From assembly GCF_000265525.1 (NCBI RefSeq), contig NC_018015.1, forward strand, positions 496,001 to 560,000: a stretch of 64,000 bases of DNA. Reading direction: 5' to 3'. This stretch comes from Thermococcus cleftensis. GTDB lineage: Archaea > Methanobacteriota_B > Thermococci > Thermococcales > Thermococcaceae. Each line of letters begins with the position of its first letter. Position 1 is the stretch's first letter. The notes beneath the pieces are model-generated. The model worked only from the letters and a program-made list of their open reading frames with translations. It did no database searches and was not told the origin of the DNA. This document shows positions 54,202 to 63,893 of this stretch, piece after piece. The translations under genes were made by a program, and so were the position numbers.

Positions 54202-54774
54202 ATACACGCGGTAGCCGCTCCCCTTAGCCAGCTCTCTCACTTCGGTGAAGTGGTCATTCATCAGAGCCTTAATATACTTTGCCCCCTGCTTGGTCTTGAT
54301 TACCAGTTGCAGGAGGCCTCCATCGTTGAGATGCCGGGGAGCGTTTATAACTATTTCCCTCAGCACTTCCTTTCCCGCGTGCACCGGGGGATTAGTGATG
54401 ATTGCGTCGAACTTCTCGCCTTCAACAGGCTCGTAGAGGTTTCCCCACCTAACCTCGGCGTTTCTAACGCCGTTGATTTTTAAGTTTTTCCTCGCCATTT
54501 TTACGGCCCTTCTGTTCACGTCGGTCATCACCACGTAGTCCACGAAGCGAGAAGCCACTATCCCAATCGCCCCGTAGCCGCAACCCAAATCCAAGACGCG
54601 CCAGCCATCATCAAGTACCATACTCTCTATGAGCAACTCCGTTCCCCTGTCGAGCTTGCCGAAGGAGAAGACACCGCTCGCTGTGATGAACCGGAAGCAG
54701 TGCCCTCTAAGACAGACCTCTATGGTCTTCGTCTTCAGCGGGACGTTCGGTTCTTCTGAGTAGTAGTGGCTCAT
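54187..54774 (-). CDS. RsmC/MTS-type SAM methyltransferase
   Basis: 195 residues. SAM motif VLDLGCGYGAIGIVASRF (near residue 60), acidic VVMTDVNRRAVKMARKN, and catalytic NPPVH (residue 129 region), the N/D-PP-Y/H motif of enzymes that methylate exocyclic amino groups in RNA. The family is near MJ0882 and RsmC; the rRNA or tRNA target is unknown. Its final codons GCC GGG ATC GCC TAG coincide with the 5' end of tRNA-Ser. Confidence 0.9.
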   Translation of the reverse strand: MSHYYSEEPNVPLKTKTIEVCLRGHCFRFITASGVFSFGKLDRGTELLIESMVLDDGWRVLDLGCGYGAIGIVASRFVDYVVMTDVNRRAVKMARKNLKINGVRNAEVRWGNLYEPVEGEKFDAIITNPPVHAGKEVLREIVINAPRHLNDGGLLQLVIKTKQGAKYIKALMNDHFTEVRELAKGSGYRVYAGIA

Positions 54775-54800
54775 GTGCGGTGGTTCGTTGAGGGGTTTAT

Positions 54801-55102
54801 CAACCTTTGCTTGCGCAAAAGCTTGACCAAAAATTGTAGCTCCTCCATTGCGTTACCCCTGAAGGGCTGGTTTCCAACTTAAAGCCCGACGTTTTAAGTG
54901 AGAATCCTTTTGCAGGGGCCCTTTTGTATAGGTTTGCTTTTCTTTTGACGCCCTTCGGGCGTCTTTTTAGAGCTAAACCTCAGCAAAAGAGTACCTAACT
55001 TAGTTCTCCCTTTCAAACAACCCATTAATCAAGGAATCATTCAAAAAAGGAACTTTGGGAAGGAGCTACCAACTTTGATGAAACTTTGCTCCGCAAAGTT
55101 TC
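54801..55102. repeat. Tripartite hairpin element E4
   Basis: Noncoding unit of about 302 bp filling the gap between the methyltransferase and cbf5. Left end 54801-54846: TTTGC/GCAAA stem, TTGACCAAAAATTG, TAGCTCC. An inner hairpin ACTTAAA/TTTAAGT lies near 54868-54891. Centre: GACGCCC-TTC-GGGCGTC (54947-54963) followed by TTTTTAG. Right end, inverted: AAGGAGCTACCAACTTTGAT, then the perfect 10-bp stem GAAACTTTGC/GCAAAGTTTC (55080-55089 / 55093-55102), whose last base is in the cbf5 stop codon. Confidence 0.65.
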
Positions 55103-56106
55103 TACCACATCTTCGGATACCAGTCCCTCGGCATGAAGACCTTGTCTACATCGACGGCTATGCCCTTGCTCCTCTGGAGCATCTCGCCGCTCGTCATGGT
55201 GGCCTTGCCCAAAGCCACGAGTTCGTCTTTAAGGGTCATGACCGCGACGAGGTCTCCCTTCTTGATGCCCTTGTGAACCTTGACTATCCCCGGAACGGCT
55301 AAATCAGCACCGTGGGTTACCGCCGCAACGGCAGAATCTCTAATCCAGACCTTTGGGAGGTGCTCCACCGCTTTTTCCATAGGCTGTATCGCCTTCCTGA
55401 AGTACTCCTCGATGCCGTCCTCCTTCCAGAAGTGGTAGTAGTCCACGAGGTCGTGAAGCGTCACCAGCGTCTCGTCCTCCTTGAAGGGACCGCTCCTCGT
55501 CCTCCTCAGCTCGGCCATGTGGGCACCGACTCCAAGGGCCAGGCCGATGTGGTGGATAAGCGACCTTATGTAGGTTCCCGCCTCAACTCCAACCCGGAAG
55601 AGCACGTCCTTGCCGTCTATCTCGAGTATCTCAATGTAGTACACCTTCCTCGTCCTGAGCCTTCTCTTGACTGCGCTCCTCAGGGGCGGCCTCTGGATTA
55701 TCTCTCCCTCGAACTCCTTCATGACGGCGTATATTTTGTCCTCCGGGACCTCACCGTGGAGGTGCATTAGAGCCACGTACTCTTTCCCGGCCGGCAAAAG
55801 TGCCTGAACCACCCTCGTGGCCCTCTCCAGAGCGACTGGAAGAACACCGCTGACCTTGGGGTCAAGGGTTCCGCCGTGGCCGGCCTTGTTCAGGTTGAAC
55901 AGCCTCTTGATCCACGCGACCACCTCGTGGCTCGTCGGTCCAGGGGGCTTGTCGAGGTTGATTATGCCAAACTGCATGTGCATCTCCATGGGCCTCTTCT
56001 CCGGCGGAAAGCCCCACTTTGGATTTGTCTCGGCCTTATCGTCCTTGACAAGGACTTCTCGCTTTATGTCAGCAGGGAGTATTCTCCTCACTTCGTCCCT
56101 CGCCAT
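55102..56106 (-). CDS. truB: tRNA/rRNA pseudouridine synthase Cbf5
   Basis: 334 residues, catalytic subunit of H/ACA RNPs (dyskerin/TruB family). Catalytic Asp in HGGTLDPKVSG near residue 85, GTYIRSLIHHIGLALGVGAH, and a C-terminal PUA domain (KVWIRDSAVAAVTHGADLA to the end). ATG 56106 follows GGGTGATGCTC; ATGs at 56112/56115 are alternatives. The gene-proximal hairpin of element E4 forms right after the stop. Confidence 0.97.
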   Translation of the reverse strand: MARDEVRRILPADIKREVLVKDDKAETNPKWGFPPEKRPMEMHMQFGIINLDKPPGPTSHEVVAWIKRLFNLNKAGHGGTLDPKVSGVLPVALERATRVVQALLPAGKEYVALMHLHGEVPEDKIYAVMKEFEGEIIQRPPLRSAVKRRLRTRKVYYIEILEIDGKDVLFRVGVEAGTYIRSLIHHIGLALGVGAHMAELRRTRSGPFKEDETLVTLHDLVDYYHFWKEDGIEEYFRKAIQPMEKAVEHLPKVWIRDSAVAAVTHGADLAVPGIVKVHKGIKKGDLVAVMTLKDELVALGKATMTSGEMLQRSKGIAVDVDKVFMPRDWYPKMW

Positions 56107-56166
56107 GAGCATCACCCGATGAGCGTTATCGCCCTAAGTTCGGAATAGCGCCTTATAAACCTGAGC

Positions 56167-56874
56167 TTAGTATTTAAACCGGTAAGTAAAGACCGGCCAG
56201 TTCGGGAGGTATTTGACGAGTTTCAAGTAGCCCGGCACGAAAACCTCCCGCTTGCCCTTTTCAAGCCCCTTCAATACCGCTCTTGCAACCCCTTCCGGCT
56301 CTATCGAGCCCTTCGGAACCTTTCCGTTCCAGAATCCGGTCCTGACCTGCTTGGGATACACCCTCATAACATGGATTCCCCTATCCAGAAGCTCCTTTTC
56401 GAGGTTCACCACCAGGTAGTGGAGTGCACCCTTAGCGGCACAGTAAGAGGGCAGCTCGGGGACGTTGACGAAGGCGACGCCGCTGATTATGAACACCACC
56501 GTGGAGCCTTCGCTGAGGAAGGGGAGAAGCTCTCGGGTAAGCTCCACCGGGGCCACGGCATTGACCCTAAAAACGCCTTCCAGCTCATCTCCCGAGTGAT
56601 CAAGGAGGGGCTTTCTCAGGGCGAATCCGGCGTTGTTGATGAGCAGATCGAGTTTGCCAATGCCCAGCTCACGCAGGGCCCCGGCTATCCTCTCCGGAGA
56701 GTTCCGGTCGCGGAGATCCGCAACAATGTACTCAAAGTTCCCCAGGCCTTTGAGACTCTCTAGCCGCTCCCTGTTCCTGCCGACTCCTACGACCAGATAG
56801 CCTTTTTCAACAAGCCCTTCCACCAGAAGCCTGCCTATGCCCCCGGTTGCACCCGTCACAAGAGCGGTTTTCAT
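56167..56874 (-). CDS. Short-chain dehydrogenase/reductase
   Basis: 235-residue classical SDR. Cofactor turn TGATGGIGRLL (TGxxxGxG, residues 7-17), LINNAGFA (NNAG), catalytic Ser-Tyr-Lys as ISGVAF with YCAAKGAL (YxxxK). Substrate unknown; the hydrophobic C-terminus (KYLPNWPVFTYRFKY) might contact membrane or lipid. It stands between cbf5 and rpl14e, genes that are adjacent in many relatives. Confidence 0.92.
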   Translation of the reverse strand: MKTALVTGATGGIGRLLVEGLVEKGYLVVGVGRNRERLESLKGLGNFEYIVADLRDRNSPERIAGALRELGIGKLDLLINNAGFALRKPLLDHSGDELEGVFRVNAVAPVELTRELLPFLSEGSTVVFIISGVAFVNVPELPSYCAAKGALHYLVVNLEKELLDRGIHVMRVYPKQVRTGFWNGKVPKGSIEPEGVARAVLKGLEKGKREVFVPGYLKLVKYLPNWPVFTYRFKY

Positions 56875-56943
56875 GGAACCACCGAAGGGTGTTGGAGAAG
56901 AGACTTAAAAGCGTTGAGAAGTTGGGGAGGCAAGCTCCCCCGT

Positions 56944-57195
56944 TCACTCGAGGCTGATTCCAGCCTGCTCGAGGGCGGCCTTGACGGCCTCGTCGTCGGC
57001 GCCGCGCTCGATGCTGATCTTCTCCGGAAGGGGCTCGAGGTGCTTGACGTTCATCCTCCTGCGCTTGACCTTGTTGAGGCCGGCGCCTGTAACGAGGACG
57101 AAGTTCTTGTCGATGATGTCCACGACGACGACCTTCTGACCTGCCCTCCTTCCGGCTATAACAACCGCGAGCCTTCCAACCTCAATAGCTGGCAT
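56944..57195 (-). CDS. rpl14e: Ribosomal protein L14e
   Basis: 83 residues, KOW-type beta barrel. [54 protein letters not shown]. Starts at the base after the cmk stop, in the rpl34e-cmk-rpl14e run. Confidence 0.97.
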   Translation of the reverse strand: MPAIEVGRLAVVIAGRRAGQKVVVVDIIDKNFVLVTGAGLNKVKRRRMNVKHLEPLPEKISIERGADDEAVKAALEQAGISLE

Positions 57196-57789
57196 TCATC
57201 CCACCTCCTTCTTTTTGTTGCCCGGGTTTGCACCCGACCCCGCGTCACCGTCGGGGTATAGGTGGTCGATGGCGGCCTTCACTATAGCGAAGACCCCATC
57301 GGGATCCCAGTGGGCGGTGTTGATTATCAAGTCGTAAATCGACTTGTCGTCGATGTCAATCCCGTAGAGGTTTAAATACCTTTTCCTGTTGCCCTTCTCG
57401 CGCTCGGCAATCTGGACAAAGGCCTCCTCAACGGAGATACCTTCCCTCCTCGCGACGCGTCTGGCGCGCTCCATTATCGGAGCGTCGAGCCATATCTTGA
57501 GGTCCGCTTCCTTCACCATCCAGCCCGCGAGGCGGCCCTCAATAACGACGTTGCACTCCTTGGCTGCCTCGACCTGCCTTCTGTCCACCTCTCGGTCGAT
57601 CTCGGGGTGAAGCTCGGCGTACTGCTGGAACTCCTCCAGGGACATACCCATCTCCTTGGCCATTTGGCGGAAGATTAGGCCCGCGTAGATGTGCTTGAAT
57701 CCATAGTGCCTGGCCAGGTTCCTGCAGAGAGTGGTCGTCCCGGAACCGGCCAAGCCGCTGACAGTTATGACGAGGCAGCCCTTCGGCAT
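57196..57789 (-). CDS. cmk: Cytidylate kinase
   Basis: 197 residues; phosphorylates CMP/dCMP. P-loop VSGLAGSGTTTLCRNLA (residues 10-26), NMP-binding GRLAGWMV, lid ARRVARREG. The start region overlaps no neighbour. The C-terminal GDAGSGANPGNKKKEVG is a flexible tail. Typical archaeal placement within ribosomal protein genes. Confidence 0.95.
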   Translation of the reverse strand: MPKGCLVITVSGLAGSGTTTLCRNLARHYGFKHIYAGLIFRQMAKEMGMSLEEFQQYAELHPEIDREVDRRQVEAAKECNVVIEGRLAGWMVKEADLKIWLDAPIMERARRVARREGISVEEAFVQIAEREKGNRKRYLNLYGIDIDDKSIYDLIINTAHWDPDGVFAIVKAAIDHLYPDGDAGSGANPGNKKKEVG

Positions 57790-57806
57790 GTTAGCACCTC
57801 AGCGTA

Positions 57807-58079
57807 TCAAAGGGCTATGCCAGCCCTGACCTGAGCCTTCATGACCTTCCTCATGCAGCTCGGGCAGAGGTTCGGGTAGGGCCTCTCGGGCCTCTTCGCA
57901 GTCTTCGGGAGCTTCCTGAGCTCACTCGGCCTTCCGCGCGGAACGCCGTTGAGGGGCCTTCCGCACATAGCGCAGTGGGCAACCTTGGGCTTCCTGCGCT
58001 CGAAGTGGATAACCGTCCTTCCGCCCGGAGTCCTGACGTACTTCCTCCTCCATGACCTTGACCTGTACATCGGCTTCAT
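57807..58079 (-). CDS. rpl34e: Ribosomal protein L34e
   Basis: 90 residues. [20 protein letters not shown], zinc-binding CAMCG and CPSCM pairs, and [32 protein letters not shown] precedes ATG 58079, so the upstream in-frame GTG at 58088 is rejected. Confidence 0.97.
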   Translation of the reverse strand: MKPMYRSRSWRRKYVRTPGGRTVIHFERRKPKVAHCAMCGRPLNGVPRGRPSELRKLPKTAKRPERPYPNLCPSCMRKVMKAQVRAGIAL

Positions 58080-58121
58080 TCCTCTCACCTCGCAACCCCT
58101 ATTTTCGGAGTGTTTTTAAAT

Positions 58122-58649
58122 TTAACCCATGTCAAGGAGCTTCCTAAGGACATAGCCGGTTATCATCGACGTCAGAACGTACCAGCCGACGTAGCCTAGC
58201 TCGCTCGCTGGTAGTGCGGAGTGGTAGAGGCCGTGGAACCAGTCGAAGAGGAAGAAGTCGAAGGGGGACTTAACTATGCCCACCTCGACGTACCATCTCC
58301 TGAGCCAGCCGAAGAATATCCAGAATATCGGCAGCGTCAGGAGGGTGACCTTGAACATCGTGTCCTTCATGACCTCACTCTGGAGCTTCATGAGCTCCAT
58401 CTGCTCCTGCTGGAGCTTCTTGAGCCTCTTCTCGTCCTTGGCAGCCTGGGCCTCCTTGTACTTCTTCTGGAACTCCTTGCTCTTCTTTTGAAGCATCTTC
58501 ACCTTGTTCTGGTCGACCAGAACGTAGTTCAGTATCGTGAAGAAGCCACCGAGTATTATTCCCGATACCGTAACTACCCATATCGGGTGGTAGGACTGTA
58601 TCATGGGTCCGAATACACTATCAAGGAAAGCGTATATCCCCTCAATCAT
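58122..58649 (-). CDS. Oxa1/YidC-superfamily membrane insertase-like protein (DUF106)
   Basis: 175 residues: one N-terminal helix (about 21-43), a long charged coiled coil ([27 protein letters not shown]-type, about 50-90), and two further helices. This matches archaeal DUF106 proteins, relatives of YidC, Get1, EMC3 and TMCO1 that insert membrane proteins. Its location between secY/adk and rpl34e supports a role at the translocon. ATG 58649 follows GGTGGGAGAG. Confidence 0.92.
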   Translation of the reverse strand: MIEGIYAFLDSVFGPMIQSYHPIWVVTVSGIILGGFFTILNYVLVDQNKVKMLQKKSKEFQKKYKEAQAAKDEKRLKKLQQEQMELMKLQSEVMKDTMFKVTLLTLPIFWIFFGWLRRWYVEVGIVKSPFDFFLFDWFHGLYHSALPASELGYVGWYVLTSMITGYVLRKLLDMG

Positions 58650-59232
58650 ACTCTCCCACCGCCAGATCAAGTACTTCAACAAGCTCGTGGACGGCCTCCT
58701 CAAGGCCCTTATCCTCATGGTTTTCAATTATCTTAATAAGCGCGTTCGAGTGCATGGCGTAACTCACGGCAGCGGCACGGTTCAGATCCTGGTGCCTCTG
58801 TATCTGCTCTTCGGTCTCTACATCGCGGTCGCGCTTCAGGTCGCGGAGGCGCCTTCCGAGGATCTCGCTCGGGGTGGCCTCGATGATCACGATGAAGTTT
58901 GGGTTTATAACCTCGATAACCTCCCTGGGGAAGCCGAGAAGGTAGCCAACGGGTGTCCTTATGGTCGCGTGGGTGTCTATCAGAATGGGCTCACTCTGGG
59001 CCATCTCCACTATCCTCCTCGCGGCCTTCATCTGAAGGTCCTTCTGAACGTTGGGGTTGAGCTTCCGCATCTCGTCCCGGTGCTTGACCAAACCTGCCTT
59101 AACGGCCTCCTCGAACATTATGTCGCCGAAGTTCACGAGCCGGAACTTGGCCCGGGCCTTCTTGAGTGCCAGCCGGGTTATGGTGCTCTTTCCCACCCCT
59201 GGAATTCCTGTTATCATGACCACAAACGGCAT
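58642..59232 (-). CDS. adkA: Adenylate kinase (archaeal type)
   Basis: 196 residues; AMP + ATP to 2 ADP. P-loop [17 protein letters not shown] (residues 6-22), [29 protein letters not shown]. The archaeal trimeric AdkA form rather than bacterial Adk. ATG 59232 is five bases after GGGTGA; ATG 59235 is possible. Overlaps the DUF106 gene by eight bases. Confidence 0.95.
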   Translation of the reverse strand: MPFVVMITGIPGVGKSTITRLALKKARAKFRLVNFGDIMFEEAVKAGLVKHRDEMRKLNPNVQKDLQMKAARRIVEMAQSEPILIDTHATIRTPVGYLLGFPREVIEVINPNFIVIIEATPSEILGRRLRDLKRDRDVETEEQIQRHQDLNRAAAVSYAMHSNALIKIIENHEDKGLEEAVHELVEVLDLAVGEYD

Positions 59233-59305
59233 CATGCTCACCCAGGAAGGTTTCTGGAGAAAGTAACAGACCCGAGTTTAAAAGGTTTTGTGAAAGAAAA
59301 GAAAG

Positions 59306-60751
59306 TCACTTGGCAAAGAACTTCCTCAGTGCCGGGAACATCTCGGTGGCCTGCTCCCTGGCTATCTCCTCGTAGAACCTGTAGAGTATGCCCACCGTAA
59401 GGAGGATTCCCGTTCCGGTACCGAGCGCCCCGAGGAAGTCCGCGAGCACCGCTACCAATGCTAGTGTGAAGGATCCCCAGAAGGTAACGTAGGGGATGTA
59501 CCTGTTGAGCACCCTCTCCAGTATCCTCGGGTCCCTTCTGAATCCCGGTATCTGAAGGCCCGCGCTCTGGAGCTGTCTGGCAATGCTCTTGGCGTCCAAG
59601 CCGGTGAGCTCGACCCACAGGAAACCGAAGATTATTGACCAGAATATTGTCATCAGCGCGTAGACCAGTGCCCTTCCCGGGTCGGCTATGACGTGGTAGA
59701 TGTCCCTGGGCGGGTAGAGATAGGTGACGAATCCGGTCAGGGGGTAGCCGTTCTGGTCGAAGGTTCCCAAGAAGGTGTAGCCGTAGTTGTTGAGCAGTCT
59801 GGCCCAGAGCTGTATGTTGGCGTAGAGGGCAAAGGTCAGGATAATCGGAATGTTGCTGACGTACATGAACCTTATCGGGTACCTTCCACGAACGGTAACG
59901 CGGCCGTAGCTAAGCGGGATCTCAACGCGCATGCTCTCCAGGTAAACGACCACGAGGAACACCAATACAGTGGCTGCAACGTCCAGCATGTCCGGGAGGG
60001 TTCCCCTGTAGAGCGCACCAGTGAGGTCCCCGTGGATAAGGTGCTGTATGAAGGCCGGAATGGCACCTATTATCGCCGGTCCACCGGTGACCGGGTCTAT
60101 GTACTCGTTGGTGGTGAAGGGATTGAATGCCTTGGTGATGACGGTCTGGGAGACACCAGCTGCGATGAAGAGGCTTATACCGCTCCCTATTCCCCACTTG
60201 CTCACCAGCTCATCAAGGAGGATAAGTATTGTCGAGGCAAATCCAAGCTGGAGTATGATGAGTATTCCCAGGCCCAGGCCAATGTAAACCTGTCCGGCGG
60301 GTGTCGTGACGGTTTGGAAGGCACCAAGCCCCATGTCCACTTTACCAAAGGCTCCAGCGAACACGTAGATGGCCGCCTCAAAGAAGCTCATGAATACTGC
60401 AAACAGCTTCTGAGCGGCCTGGTAAAACCTCCTATCCTCGTGATTCGAGAGATCGAGGTGAACGATTTCAGAACCAACGAGAAGCTGCATAATGATGCTG
60501 GCGGTGACGATTGGACCGATACCAAGGGTCAGGAGCGAACCACTTCTCCCAGCGAGCACGAACCTCAGAGTGGCGAAGTAGTCCTGAATCTGAGCGGGGA
60601 TTCCGTAGAGGGGAATCTCCGCGAGAATGAAGTATAACAGTAGAACAATGCCCGTCCACATGAACTTCTCCTTGAGCGGCACGTGCCTCTTGGGCCGCTC
60701 GACTTCGGGGAAGTACCTCTCAATCGCGAACACTACGTTTCTGAACCCCAT
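59306..60751 (-). CDS. secY: Preprotein translocase subunit SecY
   Basis: 481 residues, ten membrane helices forming the Sec61alpha-type channel. Plug region [39 protein letters not shown], and cytosolic loops [18 protein letters not shown] and [23 protein letters not shown] 60751 follows GGGTGTTAATC. Normal archaeal position after rpl15. Confidence 0.98.
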   Translation of the reverse strand: MGFRNVVFAIERYFPEVERPKRHVPLKEKFMWTGIVLLLYFILAEIPLYGIPAQIQDYFATLRFVLAGRSGSLLTLGIGPIVTASIIMQLLVGSEIVHLDLSNHEDRRFYQAAQKLFAVFMSFFEAAIYVFAGAFGKVDMGLGAFQTVTTPAGQVYIGLGLGILIILQLGFASTILILLDELVSKWGIGSGISLFIAAGVSQTVITKAFNPFTTNEYIDPVTGGPAIIGAIPAFIQHLIHGDLTGALYRGTLPDMLDVAATVLVFLVVVYLESMRVEIPLSYGRVTVRGRYPIRFMYVSNIPIILTFALYANIQLWARLLNNYGYTFLGTFDQNGYPLTGFVTYLYPPRDIYHVIADPGRALVYALMTIFWSIIFGFLWVELTGLDAKSIARQLQSAGLQIPGFRRDPRILERVLNRYIPYVTFWGSFTLALVAVLADFLGALGTGTGILLTVGILYRFYEEIAREQATEMFPALRKFFAK

Positions 60752-60788
60752 GATTAACACCCGCCAAAAGTGTTAAATTAAAGGGGAA

Positions 60789-61235
60789 TCAGGCGAGGAG
60801 AACCTCGCCGCCAGCGGCCTTGATCTTCTCCTCAGCCTTTGGGGTGACGTAGTAGGCCTTGATGGTAATGGGCCTCGTGAGCTTCCCGGTTCCGAGAACC
60901 TTGTCGATGCCGAGCTGGGTAACATCGACGACTATCTTCCCCTCCTCCTCGTAGGCGACGCCCATGTCGAGGAAGAGCTGGAGGTTCTCATCGATGTCGC
61001 TGAGGTTTATGGTCTTCGGGGTGTACTGAACTGCTTTTGGCCTGTGGAAGCCCCTCTTGCCAAGGTGGTCCGGGGCGTACTTGATGGTCCAGGTCCACTT
61101 GGTGTTCTTCCTCTTACCGGTTCCGGCCATTCCCTTACCGCCCTTGCTACCGCCGCCGCGGTGCTTCTTCTTGCAGCCCCACCCGTGAGTGTGACTTCCG
61201 CGGAGCTTCCTAACCTTCTTCCTTCTCCTTATCAT
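60789..61235 (-). CDS. rpl15: Ribosomal protein L15
   Basis: 148 residues (uL15). [20 protein letters not shown], the Gly-rich [20 protein letters not shown] segment and the C-terminal [19 protein letters not shown] fold. Follows rpl30 and precedes secY. Confidence 0.98.
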   Translation of the reverse strand: MIRRRKKVRKLRGSHTHGWGCKKKHRGGGSKGGKGMAGTGKRKNTKWTWTIKYAPDHLGKRGFHRPKAVQYTPKTINLSDIDENLQLFLDMGVAYEEEGKIVVDVTQLGIDKVLGTGKLTRPITIKAYYVTPKAEEKIKAAGGEVLLA

Positions 61236-61246
61236 CTCTCGCCACC

Positions 61247-61714
61247 TCAGAGCATTCTCTCAATGAGCTCGTTTATCTTCTCGCCGCGGTAGCCGAGTGC
61301 TCCGCCTTCCCTAAAGCTGCGCTTCTTGCTGCCCTTCAGCCCTCCCCTCGGCGGGTGGAGCCTGAAGACCGGCTTGATGTTCGGCAGGTCTGTGAGCTTC
61401 ATCTCACCGCTGACGACCTTCTCGGCGAACTCCTCGATGGTCATTCCAAGCTTCTCCTTGACGTACTCGTCGGTAACCGGTTTGTTACCGATGAGCCTGC
61501 CCCTCTTTCTGATGAGCTTGGCGAGGGTTTCCTTGTCAATCTCGCCCCAGGTGATGTAGTCCTTGACCTTCTGAACCATACCCCTGTAGCTAGGGGTGTC
61601 GTCGACGAGGACGAGGTGGTTGATCCTGTGAAGGCGGAGCATGGCGAGGGTGTCCCTAACTTCACCCCTCGCCCTTATCCCGCTCCTAAGCCTGATGAGT
61701 GCGAGCTTTGCCAT
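61247..61714 (-). CDS. rpl30: Ribosomal protein L30
   Basis: 155 residues (uL30, long archaeal form). [40 protein letters not shown] and [19 protein letters not shown]. Confidence 0.98.
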   Translation of the reverse strand: MAKLALIRLRSGIRARGEVRDTLAMLRLHRINHLVLVDDTPSYRGMVQKVKDYITWGEIDKETLAKLIRKRGRLIGNKPVTDEYVKEKLGMTIEEFAEKVVSGEMKLTDLPNIKPVFRLHPPRGGLKGSKKRSFREGGALGYRGEKINELIERML

Positions 61715-61725
61715 CTTCTCTCACC

Positions 61726-62433
61726 TCACTCAACCTGGAAGCTTGTTGGCATCTCCCTTCCAACTATGATACCGTAGCGCTCGATGTCCTCGGGCTTAAT
61801 GGCAACGCGGTTGGTGTTGTAGAGGGCGTTGAAGACTGCCTTGGCGAAGTTAACGGTGGTTCTCGTCTCACCGAGGGTCTGGGACCAGACGTCCTGGACG
61901 CCGGCGAGGCTAAGTATCTTCTTGCCGACGTCACCTATAACGAGACCAAGTCCACGCGGTCCCGGCATGAGCTTGACGCGGACGCTGCCTTCCTTGCCCT
62001 CGACGGCGAACGGAATCGAGTGTGGTCTCCTGCACCTGCACTCCCAGGAACCGCAGCCACGCTTTATCTCGATGATGTTCATCTTGGCGTAGTTGATGGC
62101 CTTCCTGATGGCTATTCCAACCTCCTTCCCGTGGCCGATGCCAAGGCCGACGTAGCCGTCCCTGTTGCCAACTGCCGCGAGAACGCGGAAGCGGATCCTC
62201 CTGCCGCTGTCGGTCATTCTGACGGTTAGGGCTATGTCAAGAACCTCCTGGTTCTCCCTGAGGTTCACCTCGGGAAGGAGCACATCAACTATCTCCGGCT
62301 CCTTGATCTGGTATCCCTTGCGGAATATCTCGTGAATGTCAGTTATCTGGCCCTCCTTGACGAGCATACCGAGCTTGGTCCTCGGCTCCCACTCCTCAAG
62401 GACGCGCTGGGCTATCTCTCTCGGGTCGCTCAT
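61726..62433 (-). CDS. rps5: Ribosomal protein S5
   Basis: 235 residues (uS5). The double-stranded-RNA-binding-like domain ([19 protein letters not shown]-type [20 protein letters not shown]) and the C-terminal [20 protein letters not shown]. Overlaps rpl18 by a few bases. Confidence 0.98.
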   Translation of the reverse strand: MSDPREIAQRVLEEWEPRTKLGMLVKEGQITDIHEIFRKGYQIKEPEIVDVLLPEVNLRENQEVLDIALTVRMTDSGRRIRFRVLAAVGNRDGYVGLGIGHGKEVGIAIRKAINYAKMNIIEIKRGCGSWECRCRRPHSIPFAVEGKEGSVRVKLMPGPRGLGLVIGDVGKKILSLAGVQDVWSQTLGETRTTVNFAKAVFNALYNTNRVAIKPEDIERYGIIVGREMPTSFQVE

Positions 62434-63035
62434 TCTCTCGCCCCCTCAAACTTCTCGATTATCTTAGCCTTAACCTCCTCAAAGTGCTCGGGGAGCTTCT
62501 CGGGCTCAAGGCCCTTGACGAGGTAACCGGAGAACTGCTTCCTATAGCGCGCCTCGTCCTCCTCCTTGAGGGCCTTGGCGTAGCTGGCTATGTGCTCACC
62601 GTTTATCCTGTAGTCCTCCGGGTAGATCTCCTCGCTGTGCGGGACGTTGAGGCCAGCATCAACGGCACCCTTGAGGACGGCGAATATGCTGGAACCCCTG
62701 GTCGGCGGGTGGAGGCCTATGTCCAGTATGGCCTCCTCAACGCCGGCCTTCTTGGCCTTGTAGCCGATGAGGAGACCGAGCAGGTAAGCAGATGGAGTGT
62801 TTCCTCCGTGGCCTTTCCAGCCGAAGTCCCTCATGAGCTCTCTGGTGTGAGCCGAAACTATCGTCTTGTCACCCTTTGGGTCGTAAACCACTATCTGGGC
62901 AATGTGGTGGTTGAGGGTCTTCCTCACCACAAGCCTAGGCTTTCCAGACTTGAGGAGGGCTAGCCTCTTGTGATAGTTAGTCTTACCCTCTCTCCTCCTC
63001 CTGAACGGAACCCTATACCTCGGTCCGTGTGCCAT
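62430..63035 (-). CDS. rpl18: Ribosomal protein L18
   Basis: 201 residues (uL18/L5 of eukaryotes). [60 protein letters not shown] and the 5S RNA-binding tail. ATG 63035 follows GAGGTGAGAGAG; GTG at 63044 rejected. Confidence 0.98.
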   Translation of the reverse strand: MAHGPRYRVPFRRRREGKTNYHKRLALLKSGKPRLVVRKTLNHHIAQIVVYDPKGDKTIVSAHTRELMRDFGWKGHGGNTPSAYLLGLLIGYKAKKAGVEEAILDIGLHPPTRGSSIFAVLKGAVDAGLNVPHSEEIYPEDYRINGEHIASYAKALKEEDEARYRKQFSGYLVKGLEPEKLPEHFEEVKAKIIEKFEGARE

Positions 63036-63045
63036 CTCTCTCACC

Positions 63046-63492
63046 TCACTCCTTCAAGATACCGTGCTCCTGCATGAACAGGTAGAGCTGCCTCTTGTTC
63101 TTGAACTGGCCGCCCTTGGCCCTGATGTAGAGCCTCCTGTAGGTGTGCTCGTCGATCTTGCCCTCGGCCTTGAGCTTCCTGAGCTCCTTCCTGAGGGCGC
63201 GAATGGTCATTATCCAGCGCTCCTTCTTGCCCATTCTGGCGGTCTTCTTACCCTTCTTGCTTCCAGGCCCCCTGTGACGGCCCTTCTTCCTGGCCTCCTG
63301 GAAAGCCCTCGCCCTTGCCCTGCTCTGGCCCTTGACGGGCTTCTTCCTGATGACACCGTCGTTAATAAGCCTTCTCACGTCCTCCCTGGTGATGGCAGCC
63401 GCAACGTCGTCAATCCTCTCGGGGTCGATCCAGACCCTGTTCTCACCGCACTTCAACAAATCAGCGGCAATCCTTCTCTGCATCTTGAGCAT
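63046..63492 (-). CDS. rpl19e: Ribosomal protein L19e
   Basis: About 148 residues. [40 protein letters not shown], the very basic [20 protein letters not shown] loop. ATG 63492 follows GAGGTGAGGCTC; ATG 63501-frame upstream codons lie on that site. Confidence 0.97.
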   Translation of the reverse strand: MLKMQRRIAADLLKCGENRVWIDPERIDDVAAAITREDVRRLINDGVIRKKPVKGQSRARARAFQEARKKGRHRGPGSKKGKKTARMGKKERWIMTIRALRKELRKLKAEGKIDEHTYRRLYIRAKGGQFKNKRQLYLFMQEHGILKE

Positions 63493-63502
63493 GAGCCTCA
63501 CC

Positions 63503-63883
63503 TCACGGGTTGAGTACCTTCACTCCAAGCTCCCTCGCCCTGGCGAGTATTGCCTCCCTCTTCCTGGCGCCAACGGTTCTCGCGATCCTTGCGGCCTGCC
63601 TGGTCGGGTCGATGGCCTCAAGCTCCTTGACGTTGTGGACGAGAACTTCCTCGTAGCCGCTCGGGTGGAGCCCGCGAACGGCCTTCGGTGAACTCCAGCC
63701 TATGCTGGGTGAGCGGGGCTTGCCCTTCTTCTTGAGCCTCATCTTGCTGTCGATTCCCTTCGGCCTGCGCCACTTCGGGTCGTTCTTGAACTTCGGATAG
63801 CGCCACCACTCCTGGCGGAGGAAGCGGGGCTTCTTCCTCTTGATCCTGGCCCTTATCTTAAGGAGTCTCGCCTTCTCGTTCAT
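63503..63883 (-). CDS. rpl32e: Ribosomal protein L32e
   Basis: 126 residues. [40 protein letters not shown] and [20 protein letters not shown]. Between rpl6 and rpl19e in the standard archaeal spc order. Confidence 0.98.
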   Translation of the reverse strand: MNEKARLLKIRARIKRKKPRFLRQEWWRYPKFKNDPKWRRPKGIDSKMRLKKKGKPRSPSIGWSSPKAVRGLHPSGYEEVLVHNVKELEAIDPTRQAARIARTVGARKREAILARARELGVKVLNP

Positions 63884-63893
63884 TTCTCACACC

